DNA of 64,000 nt from NCBI RefSeq assembly GCF_900110655.1, contig NZ_FOEQ01000001.1:781152-845151 (forward strand), written 5' to 3'. This stretch comes from Pseudomonas soli (GTDB taxonomy: Bacteria > Pseudomonadota > Gammaproteobacteria > Pseudomonadales > Pseudomonadaceae). This document shows positions 46,825-56,454 of this stretch, piece after piece (positions within the stretch are counted from its first letter, which is position 1; the number at the start of each line of letters is the position of its first letter). A model generated the notes under the pieces. The model was not told the DNA's origin. It made no database searches and worked only from the letters and a program-made list of their open reading frames with translations. A program made the translations under genes and the position numbers.

Positions 46825-47511
46825 TCAGGTGGTCGGCAGCGCCCGCGCCACGCCCGGCTTTCGCAGCACCGCCAGGCGCGAGCCGTGGTAGCGGGTTTCG
46901 CGGAACAGCTTCCAGCGACCGAACAGGCCGTACACATGCATCACCCGGCCCTGCTCGTGGTAGCCCATGCGCAGGTGCAGTTTCATTGCTGGCACGTTGT
47001 GGGTCTCCACCACGTCCACCACCTTGTGGCAGCCCTTCTCGCGCATGGTGTTCCACAGCTCGACCTGGGCTGTCACCGACAACTCGCTGCCAAAGTACGG
47101 CCGGGTCATCTCGCCGCCGAACTCGAAGAACTCGCCGGGTTTCACCGGGAAGGTGCAACCATAGTAATGCTTGTCGTGGTAATCGACCACGCTGGCCCAG
47201 ATGAATGCCACGGCATCGCCCTGCTCATCCAGGTACATGTGCCCGGTATGGCCCTCGGCGGCCAGCTCGCGCATGGTCTCGACACGGTCGCCGAAATGTC
47301 GGGCGAAGGCATCGGCATTGGCCGTGGTGATCTGCGCCAGGGTGACCGGCGCATGCGCCTTGAGGCTGTGCGGCGGCACCGGACTGATCAGGTCGCGCTC
47401 CATCCACAGCAGTTCCCAATGGAAAAACACGTAGCGCTCGAAAAAAGTCTTGAAGGTGCGCTTGAGGCCCTTCTGGCGGATGCGTTCTTGTAGTTTTTGC
47501 AGTACACCCAT
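46825..47511 (-). CDS. GNAT-family N-acetyltransferase
   Basis: A 228-residue acyl-CoA-dependent acyltransferase-like protein. The N-terminal region (MGVLQKLQERIRQKGLKRTFKTFFERYVFFHWELLWMERDL) is helical and basic, then a GNAT core with EGHTGHMYLDEQGDAVAFIWASV and FFEFGGEMTRPYFGSELSVTAQVELW, and the acceptor end VVETHNVPAMKLHLRMGYHEQGRV. It resembles acyltransferases linked to lipid or exopolysaccharide genes, but the substrate is not known. Confidence 0.8.
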   Translation of the reverse strand: MGVLQKLQERIRQKGLKRTFKTFFERYVFFHWELLWMERDLISPVPPHSLKAHAPVTLAQITTANADAFARHFGDRVETMRELAAEGHTGHMYLDEQGDAVAFIWASVVDYHDKHYYGCTFPVKPGEFFEFGGEMTRPYFGSELSVTAQVELWNTMREKGCHKVVDVVETHNVPAMKLHLRMGYHEQGRVMHVYGLFGRWKLFRETRYHGSRLAVLRKPGVARALPTT

Positions 47512-47636
47512 TGCTCCCTCCTCGGCGCCAGCGAAATTGCCAGGCCAATAGCTGGTGTATAGATCAGGCGGAGGGTGGCCATGGCAAAGGGCCAGCGAGG
47601 GATTTGTTTCAGAATATTAACAAGTCGTCGGCGGGA

Positions 47637-47667
47637 ACCGCGCAGCCGTCATGAACGGCTGCGCGGT
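47637..47667. terminator. Hairpin downstream of fabV
   Basis: Perfect 13-base arms (47637-47649 / 47655-47667) with a five-base loop, 12 bp after the fabV stop; no T-run is present. Confidence 0.5.
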
Positions 47668-47678
47668 CAAGGACTTGC

Positions 47679-48878
47679 TTACAGCTCGACGCAGTCGAAC
47701 CGTACGTCGGTGGCCACGTCTTCGTCGTAGTTGACGTCAGCACGCTCGAAGCCGAACAGGTTGAGGAACTGCTTCTTGTAACCGGCGTAGTCGGTCAGCT
47801 CGAACAGGTTCTCGGTGGTCACTTTAGGCCACATCTCACGGCAGGCGTTCTGCACGTCATCACGCAGCTCCCAGTCGTCCAGACGCAGACGGCCCTTCTC
47901 GTCCAGCGCCGCCGGGGCGCCATCGGCGCGGTACATGCGGTCACGGAACATGCGATCCAGCTGGTGCTGGGTACCTTCGTGGATACCCTTCTCCTGCATG
48001 ATCTTGAACACCATCGACAGGTACAGCGGCATCACCGGGATGGCCGAGCTGGCCTGGGTAACCACGGACTTGAGCACGGCCACGTTGGCACTGCCACCCA
48101 CTTTGCCGGCCAGGCGCTGGGCGGTTTCGTCCAGGTCCTGCTTGGCCTTGCCCAGCGCGCCGTCCCAGTAGATCGGCCAGGTGATGTCGGAGCCGATGTA
48201 GCTGAAGGCCACGGTACGGGCTTGTGGCGCCAGAACACCGGCGGCATTCAGGGCGTCGATCCACAATTCCCAGTCCTGGCCACCCATCACGGTGACGGTA
48301 TCGGCGATTTCCTGCTCGGTGGCCGGTTCGATGCTGGCCTCGATGATGGTGTCCTTGTTGGTGTCGATGGCGGTCGACTTGTACGGCTGGCCGATCGGCT
48401 TCAGGGCCGAGCGGATCACTTCACCGGTCTGCGGCAGCTTGCGCACCGGCGAGGCCAGGGAGTAGATGACCAGGTCGACCTGGCCGCCCATTTCGTTCTT
48501 GATCAGCTCGATGACCTTGGCGCGGGCTTCGTCGGAGAAGGCGTCACCGTTGATCGACTTGCTGTACAGGCCTTCGGCCTTGGCGAACTTGTCGAAGGCG
48601 GCGGCGTTGTACCAGCCAGCGGTGCCGGCCTTGGTCTCGGTGCCCGGCTTTTCGAAGAACACGCCCAGGGTATCGGCCTTGAAACCGAACGCCGCAGTGA
48701 TACGGGCGGCCAGGCCGTAGCCGCTGGAGGCACCGATCACCAGGACTTTCTTCGGACCATCCTCGCGCACGCCCAGCTTGCGGGTGGCTTCGATCTGGTC
48801 ACGGACGTTGAGCTCGCAGCCCTTGGGGTGAGTCGTGGTGCAGATGAAACCGCGAACCTTGGGATGAATGATGGCCAA
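47679..48878 (-). CDS. fabV: Trans-2-enoyl-CoA/ACP reductase FabV
   Basis: NADH-dependent enoyl reductase of type II fatty-acid synthesis; the FabV type is insensitive to triclosan and explains intrinsic resistance in Pseudomonas. It has 399 residues starting [22 protein letters not shown], with the cofactor loop [16 protein letters not shown], the catalytic Tyr-x8-Lys in [11 protein letters not shown] (about residue 235), and the C-terminal [16 protein letters not shown]. Monocistronic. Confidence 0.97.
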   Translation of the reverse strand: MAIIHPKVRGFICTTTHPKGCELNVRDQIEATRKLGVREDGPKKVLVIGASSGYGLAARITAAFGFKADTLGVFFEKPGTETKAGTAGWYNAAAFDKFAKAEGLYSKSINGDAFSDEARAKVIELIKNEMGGQVDLVIYSLASPVRKLPQTGEVIRSALKPIGQPYKSTAIDTNKDTIIEASIEPATEQEIADTVTVMGGQDWELWIDALNAAGVLAPQARTVAFSYIGSDITWPIYWDGALGKAKQDLDETAQRLAGKVGGSANVAVLKSVVTQASSAIPVMPLYLSMVFKIMQEKGIHEGTQHQLDRMFRDRMYRADGAPAALDEKGRLRLDDWELRDDVQNACREMWPKVTTENLFELTDYAGYKKQFLNLFGFERADVNYDEDVATDVRFDCVEL

Positions 48879-49028
48879 TGTCTGTACCTCGTCAGGTTTA
48901 GGCTGGGGCAGCGCCCGGATTCGGGGTGCTGCCGTTTGATCTAGAGGGTGAGACTACCCTCGCAAGTCATCCGACACATATTACGGGGTGATCGGAGCAA
49001 TGAAAAATCGCAGCGGCTCTGATAAACG

Positions 49029-49880
49029 CTATACCTGCGCCAGCGCCGCCTTCAACCATCCCAGGAACTGCCGCGCAAACGGATCCTCCTGGCTTTCCCA
49101 ATGCACTAGGCAGCTCCACACCGGCCCGCGCACGCGCTGTACCGACAAGGGCCGCAGGCGCCCTTCGTCGACCATCCGCCGCGCCAGCAACTGACTGACC
49201 AGGGCGATCCCCAGCCCCTCGCCCGCCGCCTCCAGCAGCAACCCCGGGTCGGAGAAGTTCAGCCCCTTGCCTTGCTGCCCCACGTCCTCCCCGCCCTCCA
49301 GTTGCCAATGGCTCCAGTCCATCTCCCGCTCGCCATGCAGGGTGGTCCGCCCCTGCTCGGGCAGGTCCGGACGGCACGCCGGATACAGCTGGTCCTGGTG
49401 CAGCACGGTAAAGCTGCATTCGGCCTGGGCGCCGATATCGTCGCGGATCGCCAGGTCGATGGTCTCGCTGGCCATGTCCGGCACCTCGAAGCTGGTGAAC
49501 AGCCACAGGTCCACGTCTGGGCAGCGCTGGTGGAAGTCCGCCAGGCGCGGCAGCAACCAGTGCCGGGCGAACGCCGGGGTGGTGTTGACCACCAGTTGGT
49601 TGGGCTTGCGGTACTGCTCCAGGCGGCGGATGCCCACCGCCAGTTGCTGCAACAAGGCCTGAGTGGTGCTGAGCAGATCGTGCCCGGCGTCGGTCAGGCT
49701 GACGCTACGGCCACTGCGGTGGAACAGCGGCTGTTCCAGGTAGCCCTCCAGGCTGCGGATCTGCTGACTGATTGCCGACTGGGTGAGGTTCAGGGCCTCG
49801 GCGGCCTTGTGGAAGCTGCCCAGCCGGGCAGCGGCTTCGAAGCCGCGCAGGGCGTTGAGCGGGGGCCAATGCTTGAGCAT
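49029..49880 (-). CDS. LysR-family regulator (GcvA-like), divergent from aguA
   Basis: A 283-residue LysR regulator starting MLKHWPPLNALRGFEAAARLGSFHKAAEALNLTQSAISQQIRSLEGYLEQPLF, the opening of the GcvA/TrpI-like branch. The effector domain includes VVNTTPAFARHWLLPRLADFHQRCPDVDL. It is 134 bp from, and divergent to, the agmatine genes, so it probably controls them; the ligand would be agmatine or a relative (inference). Confidence 0.9.
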   Translation of the reverse strand: MLKHWPPLNALRGFEAAARLGSFHKAAEALNLTQSAISQQIRSLEGYLEQPLFHRSGRSVSLTDAGHDLLSTTQALLQQLAVGIRRLEQYRKPNQLVVNTTPAFARHWLLPRLADFHQRCPDVDLWLFTSFEVPDMASETIDLAIRDDIGAQAECSFTVLHQDQLYPACRPDLPEQGRTTLHGEREMDWSHWQLEGGEDVGQQGKGLNFSDPGLLLEAAGEGLGIALVSQLLARRMVDEGRLRPLSVQRVRGPVWSCLVHWESQEDPFARQFLGWLKAALAQV

Positions 49881-50014
49881 GCTGATAAGCCTGACTGATC
49901 AGAAATACGCTAAATCTATCGTTTGTCGCCCTGGATTCCCAGTCATAACATGGACAACAACACCCGCGACGGCGGGCTTCGTTGATAACAATCCCTAATA
50001 GATCGGAGTTCACT

Positions 50015-51064
50015 ATGACCCTGTCCCTCGACAGCGGCTGGCGCATGCCCGCCGAATGGGCCCGCCACGCCGCCACCTGGATGATCTGGCCGCACAACCA
50101 ACCTCTGTGGGAGTCGGGCTGGGGCGTGACCCTGGCCGACGTGCAGCGCGACTACGCCCGAGTGGCCTCCGCCATCGCCCGCTTCGAGCCGGTGAAGATG
50201 GTGGTCGATCCGTCGGCCATGGCCATCGCCCGCGAACTGTGCGGCGCCGGTATCGAGCTGGTCGAGCTGGCCGTGGACGACAGCTGGTGCCGCGACAGCG
50301 GCCCGACCTTCCTGACCCACCCGCAACACGGCGTGGCGGGCCTGAGCTGGCGTTTCAACGCCTGGGGCGGCAAGTCCGATCACGGCAAGGACCGCAGCCT
50401 GGCCCGGCGCATCCTCGACCACCTTGGCCTGGAAGGCCTGAGCACTCCGCTGTGCAACGAAGGCGGCGCCATCCATGTGGACGGTGAAGGCACCCTGATC
50501 ACCACCGAATCGGTGCTGCTCAACCCCAACCGCAACCCGGGCCTGAGCAAGGCTGACTTCGAGGATTGCTTCGCCCGCCTGCTGGGCATCCGCAAGACCA
50601 TCTGGCTGCCGGGCGACCCGCAGTACGTCACCGGCGACATGACCGACGGTCACGTCGATGGCGTGTGCGCCTTCGCCCGCCCCGGCGTGCTACTGGTGGA
50701 CGCCACCCACGACCATGGCTCGGTGTATGCCGAAGTGGCCCGCGAAAACCGCCGCGCGCTGGAACTGGCCACGGACGCCCAGGGCCGTTCGTTCGAACTG
50801 CTCGAGCTGTTCGAGGCCACCGCGGCCGTGGACACCGAAGCCGAGGTGTTCTGCGCCTCGTACACCAACTTCTACCTGGCCAACGGCGCGGTGATCATGC
50901 CGGCCTATGGCATCGACGCCGACCAGGCCGCGGCGCAGCAACTGGCCCTGGCCTTCCCCGGTCGCGAAGTGGTACCGGTGCGCATCGACCATATCGCCCA
51001 CGGCGGTGGCGGCATCCATTGCATCACCCAGCAGCAGCCGGCCTGGCAAGGAGCGCGCCCATGA
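50015..51064 (+). CDS. aguA: Agmatine deiminase family protein
   Basis: Cytoplasmic enzyme converting agmatine to N-carbamoylputrescine and ammonia. It has 349 residues; ATG 50015 follows CGGAG. Guanidino-modifying motifs are visible: WMIWPHN, DDSWCRDSGPTFL, FNAWGGK, CNEGGAIHVDG, TDGHVDG, and the nucleophile Cys336 in GGGGIHCITQQQPA. Its stop overlaps the aguB start (ATGA), forming the classic aguA-aguB unit. Confidence 0.93.
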   Translation: MTLSLDSGWRMPAEWARHAATWMIWPHNQPLWESGWGVTLADVQRDYARVASAIARFEPVKMVVDPSAMAIARELCGAGIELVELAVDDSWCRDSGPTFLTHPQHGVAGLSWRFNAWGGKSDHGKDRSLARRILDHLGLEGLSTPLCNEGGAIHVDGEGTLITTESVLLNPNRNPGLSKADFEDCFARLLGIRKTIWLPGDPQYVTGDMTDGHVDGVCAFARPGVLLVDATHDHGSVYAEVARENRRALELATDAQGRSFELLELFEATAAVDTEAEVFCASYTNFYLANGAVIMPAYGIDADQAAAQQLALAFPGREVVPVRIDHIAHGGGGIHCITQQQPAWQGARP

Positions 51065-51957
51065 GCACGCTGCGCATCGCCACCACGCAGATGGCCTGCA
51101 GCTGGGACCTGCCCGCCAACCTCGACCACGCCGAACAACTGGTGCGCCAGGCCGCTGCCAAGGGTGCCCAGGTGATCCTGTTGCAGGAGCTGTTCGCCAC
51201 CCCGTACTTCTGCATCGAGCAGTGCCACAGCCACCAGGCCCTGGCCCAGGACTACCACGACAGCCCGCTGCTCAAGCGCTTCGCCGCGCTGGCCAAGGAA
51301 CTGGGCGTGGTGCTCCCGCTCAGCTGGTACGAACGGGCCGGCAACGCCTTCTTCAACTCGCTGACCGTGGCCGATGCCGACGGGCGCCTGTTGGGTGTGT
51401 ATCGCAAGACCCACATCCCCAACGCCATCGGCTACCAGGAAAAGGAATACTTCAGCCCCGGCGACACCGGCTTCAAGGTCTGGGACACAGCCTTCGGTCG
51501 CCTGGGCATCGGCATCTGCTGGGACCAGTGGTTCCCCGAGACGGCCCGCTGCCTGGCGCTGATGGGCGCCGAAGTGCTGCTGTTCCCCACTGCCATCGGC
51601 TCGGAGCCTGGCGCCGCCGAACTGGATTCACGCGACCATTGGCAGATGGCCATGCGTGGCCATGCCGCCGCCAACCTGCTGCCAGTGGTGGCCGCCAACC
51701 GCGTCGGCCATGAAGTGGCGCGCAGCGACGACAGCCTGAGCATGCGCTTCTACGGCTCGTCGTTCATCTGCGACCACAAGGGCGCGATGCTGCAAGAGGC
51801 CGACCGCGACAACAGCGGCGTCTGGCTGCACGACCTGGACCTGGCGCGCATGCGCGAAGACCGCCTGAGCTGGGGCATCTACCGCGACCGCCGCCCCGAC
51901 ATGTATGCGCCGCTGCTGACCCTTGACGGCCGTACCCCACCGACTGCGAGGGCCTGA
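51061..51957 (+). CDS. aguB: N-carbamoylputrescine amidohydrolase
   Basis: Nitrilase-superfamily enzyme converting N-carbamoylputrescine to putrescine, CO2 and ammonia. It has 298 residues: catalytic Glu43 in LLQELFATPYF, Lys116 in VYRKTHIPN, Cys153 in GIGICWDQWFPE, and the C-terminal YGSSFICDHKG. Translationally coupled to aguA, and followed three bases after its stop by the binding-protein gene. Confidence 0.95.
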   Translation: MSTLRIATTQMACSWDLPANLDHAEQLVRQAAAKGAQVILLQELFATPYFCIEQCHSHQALAQDYHDSPLLKRFAALAKELGVVLPLSWYERAGNAFFNSLTVADADGRLLGVYRKTHIPNAIGYQEKEYFSPGDTGFKVWDTAFGRLGIGICWDQWFPETARCLALMGAEVLLFPTAIGSEPGAAELDSRDHWQMAMRGHAAANLLPVVAANRVGHEVARSDDSLSMRFYGSSFICDHKGAMLQEADRDNSGVWLHDLDLARMREDRLSWGIYRDRRPDMYAPLLTLDGRTPPTARA

Positions 51958-51960
51958 ACC

Positions 51961-53055
51961 ATGCCAAGCCGTCCATCGAAACTGCTCGCCATCGCCGCCC
52001 TGCTGGCCTGTGCCGGTATTGCCCAGGCCGAACAGGACGCCCTGCGCCTGTACAACTGGGCCGACTATTTTGCCGAAGACACCCTCAAGCGCTTTACCGC
52101 CGAAACCCGCATCCCGGTGATCTACGACGTCATGGACGGAAGCGAGGTGCTCGAGGCCAAACTGATGTCCGGGCGCAGCGGCTACGACCTGGTCTTCCCT
52201 GGCGACACCGTGGCCGAACGGCTGATGCGCGCCGGCAGCCTGCGGCCCCTGGATCGCAAGCAGCTGAGCGCGCTCGATGATATAGAGCCTGGCCTGCGCC
52301 AGTTGCACGACCGCTACCCCAAGGCCAGCCAGGCCACCGTGCCCTACACCTGGGGCACCATCGGCCTGACCATGGACGCGAAGAAGATCCGCGAGCGCAT
52401 GCCCGGCGCCCCGCTCGACAGCCTCGACCTGCTGTTCAAGCCGGAGCTGGCGGCCAAGTTCGCCGACTGCGGCATCTCGATGATCGACTCGCCCGACGAA
52501 GTGCTGGCCGTGGTGCTTCACTACCTGGGCCGCGAACCGCGCAGCGCCAAGCGTGAAGACCTGGCCGCCGCCAGCGAGCTGCTCAAGGGCATCCGCCCGT
52601 ACGTGCGCAAGCTTCAGTCACAACCGGTCACCGAGCTGGTCAATGGCAACACCTGCCTGTCGCTGGGCTACAGCGGCGACGTGATCCAGGCCCAGCGCAC
52701 CGCCGAGGCCGCGGGCAAGGCCATCGACTTCCAGTACCGCGTGCCTCGCGAAGGCACCACGGTGTGGATGGACACCATGGCTATCCCCGCCGATGCCAAG
52801 CACCCGGAGTACGCCTATCGTTTCATCAACTTCGTCATGCGCCCGGAGAACATGGCCGCGATCAGCAACTTCACCGGCTACCCCACTGCCAGTGCCAAGG
52901 CCCGGTCGCAGGTGGACGCGCGCCTGCGTGACAACCCGGACATCTACCTCAGCGATGCCACCTTCACCCGCTTGATCCCGGGCAAGGACATCCCCCAGGC
53001 CGACATGCGCGCGCGCATGCGTGTCTGGACCCGTTTCAAGACCGCACAGGACTGA
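51961..53055 (+). CDS. Polyamine-binding periplasmic protein (PotF/SpuD-like)
   Basis: A 364-residue secreted binding protein: signal peptide ending GIAQA, mature start EQDALRLYNWADYFAEDTLKRF with the polyamine-binding NWxDY, then WGTIGLTMDA, LGYSGDVIQAQ, and VWMDTMAIPADAKHPEYAY. It would capture putrescine, spermidine or agmatine. No permease or ATPase gene is next to it, so it must use a transporter encoded elsewhere or serve as a sensor. Located in the agu cluster. Confidence 0.92.
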   Translation: MPSRPSKLLAIAALLACAGIAQAEQDALRLYNWADYFAEDTLKRFTAETRIPVIYDVMDGSEVLEAKLMSGRSGYDLVFPGDTVAERLMRAGSLRPLDRKQLSALDDIEPGLRQLHDRYPKASQATVPYTWGTIGLTMDAKKIRERMPGAPLDSLDLLFKPELAAKFADCGISMIDSPDEVLAVVLHYLGREPRSAKREDLAAASELLKGIRPYVRKLQSQPVTELVNGNTCLSLGYSGDVIQAQRTAEAAGKAIDFQYRVPREGTTVWMDTMAIPADAKHPEYAYRFINFVMRPENMAAISNFTGYPTASAKARSQVDARLRDNPDIYLSDATFTRLIPGKDIPQADMRARMRVWTRFKTAQD

Positions 53056-53059
53056 CCCC

Positions 53060-54184
53060 ATGCCCACTCGCCGCACTTTCCTCCAACACATGAGCGTCGT
53101 CGCCGGCCTCGGTGCCGCCGCCGGCTTCGGCCTACCCTTCGCCAGCGGCAGCGCCCGCGCCAGCGAAGCAGGCCGCTGGTTCATGCCCGACGAGGGTGAG
53201 CCGCACCAGCGCGCCTACATCGCCTTCGGCGCCCAGGACGCCATCTGGGAAGACTTCACCGAAGACGTCCAGGCTGCCCTCGGGCGCATCGCCCGCGCCA
53301 TCGCTGCCTACCAGCCGGTGACAGTGTTCTGCCGCGCCAGCGAACGCGACATTGCCGAGGAGGAATGCGGCAGCCACAACATCACCTACGTCGAGACCGA
53401 GCTGGACGACATCTGGATGCGCGACATCGGCGCCAACTTCGTGGTCGATGACGATGGCGCGCTGGGCGCCGTGGACTTCAACTTCAATGGCTGGGGCGGC
53501 AAGCAGCAACACCGCCATGACGCCAAGCTCGCAGCCCGCGTTGCAAAGTTGGCTGGTGCCCAGTACCAGCGCAGCGAGCTGGTGGGCGAAGGCGGCGGTA
53601 TCGAAGTGGACGGCCATGGCACCGGGATCATGACCGAGAGCAGCTGGATCAACAGCAACCGCAACCCCAGCTGGAGCAAGGCCCAGATCGAGGCGGAACT
53701 GAAGGAGCGGCTGGGGCTGCGCAAGATCATCTGGCTGCCGGGCATCAAGGGCAAGGACATCACTGATGCCCACGTGGACTTCTATGCTCGCTTTGCCGCG
53801 CCCGGCGTGGTGGTGGCGAACCTGGACAACGATCCGGACTCCTACGACCACGAGGTGACACTCAAGCACCTCGAGATCCTGCGCAACGCCACCGATGCCG
53901 ACGGGCGCAAGCTACAAGTGCATACGATGTCGCCGCCCTTGAAACCAAGGCGCAGCAAGTTCAACGAGGACAATCCGGATTTCGCGGCGGGGTACATCAA
54001 TTATTTCGTGATCAACGGAGCGGTGATCGCCCCGCAGTTCGGCGACCGCAGTGCCGATGAGCAGGCGCGGGCGTTGCTGGTGAAGCTGTACCCGGGGCGC
54101 AAGGTGGTGCAGTTGGACATCGACGCCATTGCGGCGGGAGGGGGCGGGATTCACTGCGTGACCAACCAGTGCCCGGCGATCTAG
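53060..54184 (+). CDS. Exported agmatine deiminase family protein (Tat signal)
   Basis: A 374-residue paralogue of the upstream aguA product. The start at 53060 gives MPTRRTFLQHMSVVAGLGAAAGFGLPFASGSARA, with RRTFL followed by a hydrophobic run, i.e. a twin-arginine signal peptide. The mature part keeps the deiminase motifs DDIWMRDIGANFV, FNGWGGK, VGEGGGIEVDG, TDAHVDF and catalytic Cys366 in GGGGIHCVTNQCPA. An active periplasmic enzyme would deiminate agmatine or a related guanidine before uptake. It starts four bases after the stop of the binding-protein gene. Confidence 0.9.
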   Translation: MPTRRTFLQHMSVVAGLGAAAGFGLPFASGSARASEAGRWFMPDEGEPHQRAYIAFGAQDAIWEDFTEDVQAALGRIARAIAAYQPVTVFCRASERDIAEEECGSHNITYVETELDDIWMRDIGANFVVDDDGALGAVDFNFNGWGGKQQHRHDAKLAARVAKLAGAQYQRSELVGEGGGIEVDGHGTGIMTESSWINSNRNPSWSKAQIEAELKERLGLRKIIWLPGIKGKDITDAHVDFYARFAAPGVVVANLDNDPDSYDHEVTLKHLEILRNATDADGRKLQVHTMSPPLKPRRSKFNEDNPDFAAGYINYFVINGAVIAPQFGDRSADEQARALLVKLYPGRKVVQLDIDAIAAGGGGIHCVTNQCPAI

Positions 54185-54190
54185 CGCAAT

Positions 54191-54217
54191 TGCCGGGGCT
54201 GGCGCGCAGCCCCGGCA
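54191..54217. terminator. Hairpin between convergent genes
   Basis: Ten-base arms TGCCGGGGCT / AGCCCCGGCA with a seven-base loop, following the exported deiminase; no T-run. Confidence 0.45.
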
Positions 54218-54232
54218 TCGCCAATCCGGCGC

Positions 54233-54952
54233 TTATGGATACTGCTGCACGGTCCCTTGCTGGTCATACTGCTGGCCCGGGATCGGCTTCAGGTTGACCT
54301 CGACCCGACGGTTCTGCGCACGGCCGTTGGCATCGGCGTTGCTGGCGATCGGCTGGTCCGGGCCCATGCCACGCACGCTGACCCGCGACGAATCCACGCC
54401 CTGGGAGGTCAGGTAGGTGCTGACTGCCTGGGCGCGGCGCTGCGACAGGTCCATGTTGTGCTGGCGGCTGCCGGTGCTGTCGGTGAAGCCCACCACTTCG
54501 ATGGTGTTCTGGTTGAACTGCTTGAACGAGTTGGCCAGGTTGTTCAGCGGCGAGTAGAAGCTTGGGGCAATGTTCGCCGAATCGGTGGCGAAGGTGATGT
54601 TGCCCGGCATGATCAGTTTGATCTGGTCACCCTGGCGCTGCACTTCGACGCCGGTATTGGCCATCTGCGCCCGCAGCTCGGCTTCCTGCTTGTCGGCGTA
54701 GTAACCGTAACCGGCAGCGGCGGCACCGACCGCGGCGGCACCGATCAACGCCCCCTTGCCACGGTTGTTGTGGTCGATGGCGGCACCGGCGATGGCGCCG
54801 GCCAGCGCGCCCAGGCCACCATATTTGGCGGTCTTGCTCATCCCTGTGGAGCCCTGCGCCTGGCCCTGGCTGTCGTACGGGTTGGGGCTGGCACAACCAG
54901 ACATCAGCGCGGCGGCGGTAGCGACGATAATCAGACGACGCATGGTGAACAT
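54233..54952 (-). CDS. OmpA-family lipoprotein with glycine zipper (YiaD-like)
   Basis: A 239-residue envelope protein. ATG 54952, after TAGGAG, gives MFTMRRLIIVATAAALMSGC with a lipobox (lipidated Cys20). A glycine-zipper segment follows (GGLGALAGAIAGAAIDHN...GAAAVGAAAAGYGYY), then the C-terminal OmpA peptidoglycan-binding domain (EVVGFTDSTGSRQHNMDLSQRRAQAVSTYL, NRRVEVNL). It ties the outer membrane to peptidoglycan; YiaD-type members also affect beta-barrel assembly. Confidence 0.93.
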   Translation of the reverse strand: MFTMRRLIIVATAAALMSGCASPNPYDSQGQAQGSTGMSKTAKYGGLGALAGAIAGAAIDHNNRGKGALIGAAAVGAAAAGYGYYADKQEAELRAQMANTGVEVQRQGDQIKLIMPGNITFATDSANIAPSFYSPLNNLANSFKQFNQNTIEVVGFTDSTGSRQHNMDLSQRRAQAVSTYLTSQGVDSSRVSVRGMGPDQPIASNADANGRAQNRRVEVNLKPIPGQQYDQQGTVQQYP

Positions 54953-55047
54953 GGACAAGCTCCTACTGAAATTCGAAAGTGCAGCGGATCGACTACGGAT
55001 CTATGCCAGCCTTGGATTGCAGCGCAGCGGAAAAATTCCATGAAACC

Positions 55048-55692
55048 TCAGGCGCGCACGAAGGGGTTCTCGCGCATCTCGTCGCCGAGGCGGGTGTCCG
55101 GGCCATGGCCGGTCACCACGATGGCGTCCTCATCCAGGCGGTACAGCCGTTCCTTGATGGAACGAACGATAGCCCGCTGATCGCCTCCCCACAAATCGGT
55201 GCGTCCGACACCACGGCGGAACAAGGTATCGCCGGCGATCAGCAACTTGTGCTCAGCGAACCAGAAACTCATCGAGCCCGGCGTGTGCCCGGGGGTGTGC
55301 AACGCCACGCCGCAGCCGCAGGCCAGCGCCTCATCGTCGCTCAGCCATTGGTCCGGCGACGGTACCGGCGTATAGGGCACGCCGAACATCTGGCACTGCA
55401 TTTCCAGGTTTTCCCACAGCGGCTGGTCGGCCTTGTGCAGGTGCAGCGTGGCGCCGGTCAGCTCCTTGAGCCTGCCCGAGGCGAGGAAATGGTCGAAGTG
55501 CGCGTGAGTGTGGATGATGCTCACCAGGGTCAGGCTATGATGCTGCAGGCGGGCGAGGATCTTCTGCTCGTCCCCGCCCGGGTCGACGACGATGGCGTGC
55601 TTGCTGACCGGGTCACCGATCAAGGTGCAGTTGCACTGCAAGGGGCCGACGGGGAAGGTTTCGCGGATGAGGCTAACGGGCAATGGGTTCAT
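55048..55692 (-). CDS. MBL-fold metallohydrolase, glyoxalase II-like
   Basis: A 214-residue metallo-beta-lactamase-fold enzyme with the two-metal motif HTHAHFDH, a later HTPGHTPGSMSFWF, AGDTLFRRGVGRTDLWGG and the final TGHGPDT. The size fits the short YcbL/GloC type of glyoxalase II, which hydrolyses S-lactoylglutathione or related thioesters. The start at 55692 (MNPLPVSLIRETF) is chosen; the longer frame adds a non-family extension. Confidence 0.9.
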   Translation of the reverse strand: MNPLPVSLIRETFPVGPLQCNCTLIGDPVSKHAIVVDPGGDEQKILARLQHHSLTLVSIIHTHAHFDHFLASGRLKELTGATLHLHKADQPLWENLEMQCQMFGVPYTPVPSPDQWLSDDEALACGCGVALHTPGHTPGSMSFWFAEHKLLIAGDTLFRRGVGRTDLWGGDQRAIVRSIKERLYRLDEDAIVVTGHGPDTRLGDEMRENPFVRA

Positions 55693-55761
55693 CGTTCTGG
55701 AACTCGGTACAGTCGATAGAGAGAGCAAATATGACCATGGTCCAGCTTGCCTCTCACCAAA

Positions 55762-56454
55762 TCAAGGCAGATACAACCGGAACAACCCGCCCCCCAGCGT
55801 CCCGCCATTGGCGATCTCGATCCGCCCGCGCACGCCATTGCGCTCGTGCAACGCGGCAATCCGCGCCGCGAAATACAGCCCCAATCCAGTACTGCCACTC
55901 TGCGAATCGATGCCCTGCACGTAGTCATGCTGGCGTTCGAGCATACGCTGTGGATAACCGGCGCCGTCGTCGTTGACGCTGATCACCAGCTGCTCGCCCT
56001 CTTCCTCGATGCTGATCAACAAGGCGTGGCCGGCATAGCGGATGGCGTTGGTGAGGACGTTGGCCACCACCGAGGCGACCAGTTCACGGTCGAAGAAACC
56101 CAACGGGCTTTCGGTCTCGATGCGCCAGGTTGCGAGGATGTCGCGATGCTTGATCACATCTTCCTGGGCCGCCAGTTGGGCCTCGATGAAGTCGTCCAGC
56201 TCGTGGTAGTCCGGGCAGATGGGCAACTGGTTGACGCCCAGCTTGTAGAGCCCCAGCAACTGCACCAGCATGCCGTTCAGGTGGCTGAGCTCGTGCTCCA
56301 CCACGCCCTGCTCGGTACCGCCGCGCAGCTCCTCGGGCAGGCGCGCCAGCCATTGGCTGTGTGCGTGGGTCAGTGCCGAAAGGGAGTTCTTCAGGTCGTG
56401 CACGGTGGAGGCGATCACCGTGGAAAAATCCAGCCCCTGGTTGTCCTGGTTCAT
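55762..56454 (-). CDS. Cytoplasmic histidine kinase paired with a TPR response regulator
   Basis: A 230-residue protein without signal or membrane segments. It has a short dimerisation helix with the phospho-accepting His19 in TVHDLKNSLSAL, then an ATPase domain: N-box ANVLTNAIRYAGH, G1 NDDGAGYP, G2 GSTGLGLYFAARIAALH. It has no sensor domain, so input must come from a partner, probably the response regulator whose gene end it overlaps by four bases (ATGA at 56451). The start at 56454 removes a spurious extension. Confidence 0.85.
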   Translation of the reverse strand: MNQDNQGLDFSTVIASTVHDLKNSLSALTHAHSQWLARLPEELRGGTEQGVVEHELSHLNGMLVQLLGLYKLGVNQLPICPDYHELDDFIEAQLAAQEDVIKHRDILATWRIETESPLGFFDRELVASVVANVLTNAIRYAGHALLISIEEEGEQLVISVNDDGAGYPQRMLERQHDYVQGIDSQSGSTGLGLYFAARIAALHERNGVRGRIEIANGGTLGGGLFRLYLP

